Below, piece by piece: positions 57,300-64,000 of a DNA stretch of 64,000 nucleotides (position 1 is its first letter; every line of letters begins with the position of its first letter). The stretch lies in contig NW_004450323.1 of NCBI RefSeq assembly GCF_000321225.1, forward strand, positions 1,466,085 through 1,530,084, written 5' to 3'. The DNA comes from Odobenus rosmarus divergens. Its lineage: Eukaryota > Chordata > Mammalia > Carnivora > Odobenidae. A model generated the notes under the pieces. That model saw only the letters and a program-made list of their open reading frames with translations. It searched no databases and had not been told where the DNA came from. Both the position numbers and the translations under genes were made by a program.

Positions 57300-58240
57300 T
57301 TTGATAATAGTTGAAAAAATAAGCAACAAGGTGAAAACCTGAATTGATTTTTTTTTTGTTCACTTTTGAATAGAATGAAGTAGTTTATTTAATAGAAAAA
57401 TTGTTTTTCAAATTAGAACTGTCCATGGTGGATTTGGATTCTAACTTTTTTTAGCATGTCTGCTTACACAGCACTATCTGAAGAAGGCTGTGGAATATAA
57501 GAGGACTTCATTCTCCTCTATTTTTATTATAGGTTGTGTGTTATGGACCTAGAAGAGTGAAGGTTATGCTTCCTGATCTTAGATTTCTTTTTCTTGTTTT
57601 TACCCCATCTCTCCAAAAAATCTACACAATGTTTATTTGTAGTAACCCAGTAGAGGCAAAGTGTTGATTGTTGTAAACATAAATTCTGGTCATTTGTGCA
57701 AAATATTTTAGAAGGATTTTAGCTTTTATTTCTTAGTAAGAGATCTTTCGGGGTTCTCATTTTGCTTGTGGATATCTTCAATCTATATACTAATTTTTTC
57801 TCATAATCTCTTTGTTCTCTATGGAGGTGTTGATGTTGATGCTGAAGTAGTAACATGAAGATGGCAGTGGTATTTCCAATTGGCATTTCTTATTTAGGTC
57901 CTTAAGAACCCCTAGTGAGAAATTAGAAAAAGACAATTAGGTCAAATTAATTAGAAAAGCTAAGTAGACTATTTAAGGTCACTATATTCAATCAGTATGA
58001 TACTGTTTTTAGATTAGTAAGTAAAAATGCAGTGCAATTAAACATATATTACAAATATAAATTTTGTGAATTATCAGATGGATTTAATCACTAGCCAGTA
58101 ATTTTTGCCTGCTGTTCTTGTGCACTTTCACATCATCTGTGATTTACAAGACTGGTTATAAAGAAGTACCCTTAATTTCTTGCTGTTGTTTCATTTAATA
58201 AACATTTTGTCATTATTTACCATAGTAGCATATGCATTTG
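57300..58240. other. Unique intronic sequence
   Basis: No exon or repeat recognised. Confidence 0.4.
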
Positions 58241-58244
58241 AGGT

Positions 58245-58378
58245 AATGAAAAAGTTTGGAAATGGTGATAGTGATTGTATAATATTGTGAGTGTATTGAA
58301 TATCACTAAGTTGTACATTGAAAAATGCTTAAAATGGTAAATTTTATGTTATATAATTTTACTACAATAAAAAAAGAA
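58245..58378 (+). mobile_element. Old L1 3' UTR end
   Basis: AATATTGTGAGTGTATTGAA, AAGTTGTACATTGAAAAATG and ATTTTACTACAATAAAAAAA match the ends at 7240-8130 and 40815. Confidence 0.7.
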
Positions 58379-58499
58379 GAAAAATCTTATCAGTAAATGA
58401 CTATTTCTGGAATGATTTCTTTGTAGTTATGGAATTTTTTAGTGAAGATTTTATTACAGGGTGATTTTTTTCTTTAAAAAAATTTATATAAAAAAAAGG

Positions 58500-58711
58500 G
58501 GGCACCTGGGTGGCTCAGTCATTAAGTGTTTGCCTTCGGCTCAGGTCGTGATCCCAAGGTCCTGGGATCGAGCCCCACATCGGGCTCCCTGCTCCACAGG
58601 GAAGCCTGCTTCTCCCTCTCCTACTCCCCCTGCTTGTGTTCCCTCTCTTGCTATGTCTCTCTGTGTCAAATAAATAAATAAAATCTTTTTAAAAAATGTA
58701 TAAAAAAATAA
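58500..58711 (+). mobile_element. Can-SINE in a compound insertion site
   Basis: Sense copy, GGCACCTGGGTGGCTCAG to A-rich tail. GATTTTATTACAGGGTGATT occurs to its left (58447) and to its right (58714), but about 30 extra bases separate the left copy from the SINE head. Confidence 0.92.
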
Positions 58712-58737
58712 AAGATTTTATTACAGGGTGATTTTTA

Positions 58738-59178
58738 TTTTTATTTATTTATTTTTTAAGATTTTATTTATTTATTGGGTGCCTGGGTGGCTCAGTTGGT
58801 TAAGCGACTGCCTTCGGCTCAGGTCATGATCCTGGAGTCCCAGGATTGAGTCCTGCATCGGGCTCCCTGCTCGGCAGGGAGTCTGCTTCTCCCTCTGACC
58901 TTCCTCCCTCTCATGCTCTCTCTCTCCCATTCTCTCTCTCTCTCAATAAATAAATAAAAATCTTTAAAAAAAAAAAGATTTTATTTATTTATTTGACACA
59001 CAGAGAGAGATAACGAGAGAGAGAGGGAGAGAGCACAAGCAGGGGGAGCGGCAGGCAGAGGGAGAAGCAGGCTTCCTGCATGAGCGGGGAGCCCGATGTG
59101 GGGCTCAATCCCAGTACCCTGGGATCATGACCTGAGCTGAAGGCAGCGGTTTAACCAACTGAACCACCCAGGCGCCCC
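58738..59178 (-). mobile_element. Can-SINE split by a sense Can-SINE
   Basis: Reverse copy; its poly-T start is at 58738-58776 and it resumes at 58976-59178. TACAGGGTGATTTTTA follows at 59179 and matches 58722. Confidence 0.93.
58777..58975 (+). mobile_element. Can-SINE nested in the tail of an antisense Can-SINE
   Basis: Sense copy with head GGGTGCCTGGGTGGCTCAG; perfect duplication AGATTTTATTTATTTAT at 58759-58775 and 58976-58992, which is host SINE sequence. Confidence 0.95.
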
Positions 59179-59194
59179 TACAGGGTGATTTTTA

Positions 59195-59514
59195 ATCCTA
59201 GCATAACTGGCTTTTACTTTTAGCCCTAAGTATTCAGAAGAACAGGAAAATGGAATCTGGGTATGAATTTTCTTAAATGTTTTTATAAATTTATTATTTA
59301 TCATGCAATTAAAAAATATAAACTGTTTCATAAAGATAATTTTTAATTTTTGGTGTCATAAAATTAAGCATTTTGTTTTTATAAAAAAAACTTTTCCCCA
59401 AAATGAAATGAAGTCTACTTCACATTTTTTAAAAGATAATCCTTGAATACCTGTAATCTAACAAGCATGTAAGTGACAAGAAAAGCCATTTTCTTTTTCC
59501 TGTTTAATATATAT
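59195..59514. other. Unique intronic sequence
   Basis: Nothing recognised. Confidence 0.4.
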
Positions 59515-59809
59515 TTTTAACAGTTTTATTGAGGTATGACTGATATTTAAGAAACTGTACATACTTAAAATATGGAATTTGATGTTATGGCATTTGTATA
59601 CTGATGAAAGCATCAGTATAATTAAGATAGGGACCATAGCCATCACTTCCAAAACTTTCCTCACACTTTTTCATAATTCCTCTTTCCCACCCCATCTAAT
59701 TTTACCCCTCCTCAGTTAACCACTGACCTTTTTTTCACTGTTGGCATTTCCTAATGTTTTATGTAAGTGTGTTTATACAGCGTCTACTCTTATTTATTGG
59801 GCTTCTTTC

Positions 59810-60027
59810 TTTTTTTTTTATTTTTTTAATTTTTTTATTTTATTTTATTTTTTTTAAAGATTTTATTTATTTATTTGAGAGAGAGAGAGCATGAAAGAGG
59901 GGAGGTCAGAGGGAGAAGCAGACTCCCTGCTGAGCAGGGAGCCCGATGCGGGACTCTTTCCCAGGACTCCAGGATCATGACCTGAGCCGAAGGCAGTCGC
60001 TTAACCAACTGAGCCACCCAGGCGCCC
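59810..60027 (-). mobile_element. Can-SINE inside L1
   Basis: Reverse copy with an expanded T-rich start; perfect 15-bp duplication TATTGGGCTTCTTTC at 59795-59809 and 60028-60042. Confidence 0.95.
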
Positions 60028-60509
60028 TATTGGGCTTCTTTCAATCAGCTGAATTTTTTTGAGATCCAAAGTGGTCACTCCATTTTACATTCCCACTTAC
60101 AATTCCAGTTTTTCCATATTCTCTCCAGTACTTGGTATTTTCAGTCTATTTAATGTTAGCCAAATGGTATCTCATTGTGGTTTTAATTTGCATTTTTCTA
60201 ATGACTGATGATAATGGAGAATTTTCTTTATGCTTGTTTACCATTTATATATATCTTCTTTGGTGAAATGTCTTTTTAAATCTTGAGCCCATTTAAAAAA
60301 TTAGATTCTTTATTTTTCTTATTCCTGAGTTTTGAGAGGTTTTTTTATATTCTGGATACCAGACTTTTATTAGATGTAGACTTTGCAAAGATTTTCTCCC
60401 ACCTGTAGCTTATTTAAAAGTGTCTTCTCAAGAGTGAAAGTTTTAAAATTTCAATATAGTTTCATTTATCAATTTGTTCTTTTATGATCATGCTTTTGGT
60501 CAAATCTAA

Positions 60510-60534
60510 CAATTAATTAATTAATTAATTAATG
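60510..60534. repeat. (AATT)n microsatellite
   Basis: Six AATT units immediately before the LTR at 60536. Confidence 0.8.
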
Positions 60535-60535
60535 G

Positions 60536-61059
60536 TGCTATGGAATGAATATTTGTATTCACCCCAAAATCATATGTTGAATGCTCATGAATGGGATCAG
60601 CACCCTTATAAGAAAAGACATCAGAGGGGTGCCTGGGTGGCTCAGTTGGTTAAGTGACTGCCTTTGGATCGGGTCATGATCCTGGAGTCCTGGGATTGAG
60701 TCCCACATAGGGCTCCCTGCTCAGCGGGGAGTCTGCTTCTCCCTCTGACACTCCTACTTCTCATGCTGTCTCTCTGTCTCATTCTTTCTCTCTCTCAAAT
60801 AAATAAATAAATAAAACTTAAAAAAAAAAAGAAAAGTCATCAGAGTTCTTGCTTCCTCTCTTTGTACTCTGCTGTGTGAACTGTGTGAAGAAACGTAAGA
60901 GGGCAGCCTTGCAAACCAGAAAGAGGGTCTTATCAGAACCTGAACACACTGGTACACTGATTTTGGACTTCCCAGCCCCCAGAATTATGACAGATACGTT
61001 TCTGTTGTTTAAGCCACCTAGACTGTGGTAATTTGTTGTAGCTGTCTGAACTAAGACAC
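60536..61059 (+). mobile_element. MaLR-type solo LTR (MST/MLT1-like) inside L1, with a SINE
   Basis: Begins TGCTATGGAATGAATATTTG; contains CACCCCAAAATCATATGTTG, GATCAGCACCCTTATAAGAA, TTTGGACTTCCCAGCCCCCA and GTTTAAGCCACCTAGACTGT; ends CTGAACTAAGACA. It interrupts the antisense L1 and is itself interrupted by a Can-SINE. Confidence 0.78.
60627..60829 (+). mobile_element. Can-SINE inside MaLR LTR
   Basis: Sense copy; duplication AGAAAAGACATCAGAG / AGAAAAGTCATCAGAG at 60611-60626 and 60830-60845. Confidence 0.95.
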
Positions 61060-61821
61060 AGGGTCACAGAGATTTTCTTCTATGTTTTCATCTAAAGCAT
61101 TATAGATTTAGGTTTTGCATTCAGGTCTGCAGTCCATTTTGAGTTAATTTTTTGTGTGTGATGTGATGTATGGAACAAAATTCACTTTTTAAGTCCAGGT
61201 GTTGTTTCAACACCATTTGTTGAAAAGACTGTCTTTTCTTCACTGCATTATCTTTGCATATTTGTAAAAAGTCAGTTGTCTATATATGTGTGGGTTTACT
61301 TCTTGATTACTGTAGCTTTAGTAAGTTTGAAATCAGGTAGTGTTAATTCTCTAGCTTTGTTCTTCTTTTGCTTGTTTTTTGGCTATTGTACGTCTTTTGC
61401 ATTTCCATATGAATTTTAGAATAAGAGCCTACAGAGATTTTGATTGGGATTTTGTTGAATCTTCAGATTAGTTTGGGGACAGTTGACATCTCTATGATAT
61501 CAACCCTCTTTAATTTTCTAACCTATAAATAAGATCTCTTCACTTAGGTATTCTTTAATTTCTTTTAACAGTCTTTTGTAGTTTTTAGCGTACAAGTTTT
61601 TCACATCTTTAGTCAGATTTATTCCTAAGTATTTAACATTTTTTGATGCTATTATAATGCTATTTATCTTTCCATTTCAATTTCCAATTATTCGCTGTTA
61701 GTATATAGAAGTAGAGTTGATTTTTGTATATTGATCTTGTGCTCTGCAACTTTGGTAAACTCACTTCTTAGTTCTGGTAGCTTTTTTGTAGATTTTCTAT
61801 ACATACTATCATCACCTTTTG

Positions 61822-62036
61822 TTTAGTTTTTAAAGATTTATTTATTCATGAGAGAGAGAGAGTGAGAGAGAGCAAAGGGGACAAAGGGCAGAGGGAAAGG
61901 GAGAGAAAGCCCCAAGCAGACTCTGCACTGAGCGTGGAGCCCAACGCAAGGTTTTATCTCATGACCCTGAGACCACCACTCAAGCTGAAGCCAAGAGTTC
62001 GGGTGCTCAACTGAGTGCGCCACCCAGGCACCCCCC
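61822..62036 (-). mobile_element. Can-SINE (old) inside L1
   Basis: Reverse copy, TTTTTAAAGATTTATTTATT to CACCCAGGCACCCC; no clear target duplication. Confidence 0.9.
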
Positions 62037-62351
62037 TCATGTTATCTTCTAAATAATATAGTTTTACCTTTGCCTTTCCAATCTGGATGTCTTTTATTTT
62101 TCTTGCCTGATTACACTGGAGAGAATCTCTAATAGAATGTTGGATAGAATTGGTAAGAGTGGAAATCCCTTCTGTTCTTAATTTCCTAGGAGATTTTATC
62201 AGGGGTAAGTAGTGTTGGACTTTGTTGAGTGCTTTCTTCACATCTATTGAGATGATAACATAGTTTTTCTTTTTCTAGTTTGTTAATATGGTGAATTACA
62301 TTGATTGATTTATAAATGTTAAATCAACTGTATTTCTGGGATAAACACCAT

Positions 62352-62690
62352 TTCTTAGTTTGGGCTGCTCTACCAATATACTATAAACTGAATGGCTTAT
62401 AAGCAATAGATATTTATTTCTCACAGTTCTGGAATTGGCATATTTGGTGTCTGTTGAAGGCTCAACTTCTTCACTGATAGCCATCTTCTCACTATAACTT
62501 TACATGGTGGGAGGAATGAGGGAATCTCTGTAGGGTCTCTTTTGTGAGAGCACTAATCTCATTCATGAGGGCTCAACTCTCAGAACCTAAGCAACCTCCC
62601 AAAGGCCCCATCTTTTAATACCACCACATTGGGCATAAAGATTCATATCAATTTTTGGAGGATATGCATACTCAGTATGTAGCACTCTAT
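62352..62690 (-). mobile_element. MaLR-type solo LTR (MST-like) inside L1
   Basis: TTAGTTTGGGCTGCTCTACC, TTTATTTCTCACAGTTCTGG, CCTCCCAAAGGCCCCATCTT and TAATACCACCACATTGGGCA are an MST/MLT1 LTR in reverse; L1 sequence lies on both sides. Confidence 0.75.
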
Positions 62691-62728
62691 TTCGTCATTG
62701 CATACCTTTTTAAAATATTGCTGAATTA

Positions 62729-62931
62729 GGGCGCCTGGGTGGCTCAGTTGGTTGAGCGACTGCCTTCGGCTCAGGTCATGATCCTGGAGTCCTGGGATCG
62801 AGTACCGCGTCGGGCTCCCTGCTCAGCGGGGAGTCTGCTTCTCCCTCTGACCCTCCCCACTCTCATGTGCTCTCTCTCTCTCTCTCTCTCATTCTCTCTC
62901 TCAAATAAAAAATAAATAAAATCTTTAAAAA
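62729..62931 (+). mobile_element. Can-SINE inside L1
   Basis: Sense copy with an intact GGCGCCTGGGTGGCTCAG head; perfect 17-bp duplication AAAATATTGCTGAATTA at 62712-62728 and 62932-62948. Confidence 0.96.
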
Positions 62932-63625
62932 AAAATATTGCTGAATTAGATTTGCTAAAATTTCATTAAAATTTTTACATCTGTATTTGTCTACAGGTGT
63001 CTTTTCAGGTAATATCTTTGTCTTGTTTTGGCAGCATGGTAGTGTTGGCCTCATAGAATGAGATGGGAGAAATTCTCTCCTCTTCAGTTTTCTGGAAGAG
63101 TTTGCATTGAATTGGTATTGTTCTTCCTTAAGTCTTTGATAGAATTCATCAATGAAGGCATCTAGGCCTAAAGCTTTTTATGTGGAAAGGGTTCAATTAG
63201 GAGTATTTAGATTATCCATTTCTTCTTGAGTAAACTTTGGTAGCTGATGTCTTTCAAGTAATTAGTACACTTAATCTAAATTATTGAATTTATTAACTTA
63301 AAGTTGCTCATAATATTCTTGTATTATTCTTTTACTAGCTGTAGTCATGTTACCTCATTCATTACTGATACTCATAATTCTGTCTTCATTTTGTTTCCTG
63401 ATCAGTCTTGCCTAGAGGTTTATTAATTTTATTGTTCTTAAAAACCAGCTTTTGATTTCTTTGATTTTTCTCTCCTTTTACTTTCTCTTTTCTATTTCAT
63501 TGATTTTTTTTTCTTTGACCTTTATTATTTCCTCTTTTTCTGCTTACTTTGAGTTTAATTGGTCTTTTTCTAGCTTTTGGGGTGTAAGCTTTATTTTCAG
63601 TGTTATCCTTTTCTGTTGATCATCC

Positions 63626-63782
63626 TTTTTTTTTTTTGACAGAAAGAGAGGGACAGAGCACAAAGCAGGGGGAGTGGCAGAGGAAGAGGGAGAAGCCCTG
63701 ATGCAGGGCTCAATCCCAGGACCCTGGGATCATGACCTGAGCTGAAGGCAGACATTTAATCGACTGAGCCTCCCAGGCACCC
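63626..63782 (-). mobile_element. Can-SINE at the end of the L1 fossil
   Basis: Reverse copy with a shortened body (GAGAAGCCCTGATGCAGGGC); duplication TTGATCATCC / TGGTCATCC at 63616 and 63783. Confidence 0.92.
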
Positions 63783-63791
63783 TGGTCATCC

Positions 63792-64000
63792 ATGTTAATC
63801 AGCATTTTAATCAGTGTCTGTTGAGAATGCTGATAGTAGTATGCTATCAGAATCAACTGCTTCAAAAGTTGGAGAGAATATTCTGGGGTATCAATTCAAA
63901 TCAAAAGGCTGAGATTGTGACCTAAACATATCAAGATGCAGGCTAATTTAAAAAAAAAATCTCAAATCTTATACTCAGTACTAAAAAATCAGTTTGGAAA
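63792..64000. other. Unassigned intronic sequence at the window edge
   Basis: It does not obviously continue the L1; no exon seen. Confidence 0.35.

Larger units (their letters stand above)
59515..63625 (-). mobile_element. Large antisense L1 fossil (ORF2 and 3' region)
   Basis: Read on the minus strand from right to left this follows L1 ORF2 for much of its length, then the 3' region. + strand landmarks in L1-antisense order: CACCATTTGTTGAAAAGACT (61210), TTGATTACTGTAGCTTTAGT (61303), CATTTCCATATGAATTTTAG (61399), TTATTCCTAAGTATTTAACA (61619), TTTGTATATTGATCTTGTGC (61723), CTTTCCAATCTGGATGTCTT (62073), TTGGCCTCATAGAATGAGAT (63045), CCATTTCTTCTTGAGTAAAC (63216). Stops and indels throughout. 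It is interrupted by two LTRs and five SINEs annotated separately. Confidence 0.88.
41579..64000 (+). other. XPR1: XPR1 intron 2, 5' part (continues beyond window)
   Basis: From donor gtaagatg to the window edge, at least 22,422 bp. No candidate for exon 3 (the next SPX segment) is visible in any + frame. Content is Can-SINEs, short L1 3' ends, an L2 remnant, MaLR LTRs and a large antisense L1 fossil. Confidence 0.85.

Noticed and set aside
16675..58673. Recurring small ORFs with LGGSVVKRLPSAQVMIPGSWD-like peptides
   Set aside because: They look like a protein family but every one is a translation of a Can-SINE head and CT-rich body (for example at 16707, 20452, 28501, 57095 and 58500).
41579..64000. 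XPR1 exon 3
   Set aside because: No + strand segment bounded by AG and GT continues the SPX domain in the required phase (starting two bases into a codon). The exon must lie beyond the window.

Overview
This is a vertebrate nuclear window from a carnivoran mammal. The strongest taxonomic signal is the repeat content: about 55 copies of the tRNA-Lys-derived carnivore SINE (Can-SINE). Their heads read GGCGCCTGGGTGGCTCAG and most end in a CT-rich stretch, an AAATAAATAAAATCTT tail and poly(A). The copies end in CAGGCGCCC rather than the CAGGGATCC typical of young dog SINEs. Together with short L1 3' ends of a type I associate with bears, seals and mustelids, this suggests an arctoid caniform rather than a canid or felid. 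Species cannot be fixed from sequence alone.

Only one protein-coding gene can be supported: the 5' part of XPR1, the SPX-domain phosphate exporter that is also the cell-surface receptor for xenotropic and polytropic murine retroviruses. Coding exon 1 (14524-14592, codons 1-23) lies inside a CpG island at about 14115-15005. The TATA-less promoter carries three overlapping GC boxes, a CRE-like site and a YY1-type AAGATGGCGG. Coding exon 2 (41527-41578, codons 24-40 plus one base) follows after an intron of 26,934 bp. Intron 2 runs off the right edge (more than 22 kb), and exon 3 is not in the window. An upstream ORF of 54 codons starts at 14427, translates the (GCC)9 tract as nine alanines and overlaps the whole exon 1 coding sequence out of frame.

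Layout: 1-14100 is intergenic upstream sequence with LINE2, MIR, MaLR LTR, old L1 and Can-SINE copies. 14115-15005 is the XPR1 CpG island and first exon, in a 4.2-kb stretch free of SINEs. 14593-41526 is intron 1, where Can-SINEs are about 20 antisense to 6 sense. 41579-64000 is the start of intron 2. It ends in a large antisense L1 ORF2 fossil (59515-63625) interrupted by two MaLR LTRs and several SINEs.

I found no undescribed gene system. The points most worth checking are the overlapping uORF; a 5'-only U6 snRNA fragment (about 31 nt) flanked by a perfect 13-bp target duplication; four sites where two retrotransposons used the same target, leaving three copies of one duplication; two nested inverted SINE pairs that could fold into long double-stranded RNA in the pre-mRNA; and an orphan SINE head with no body. 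All repeat family names were assigned by eye, and subfamily assignments are tentative.
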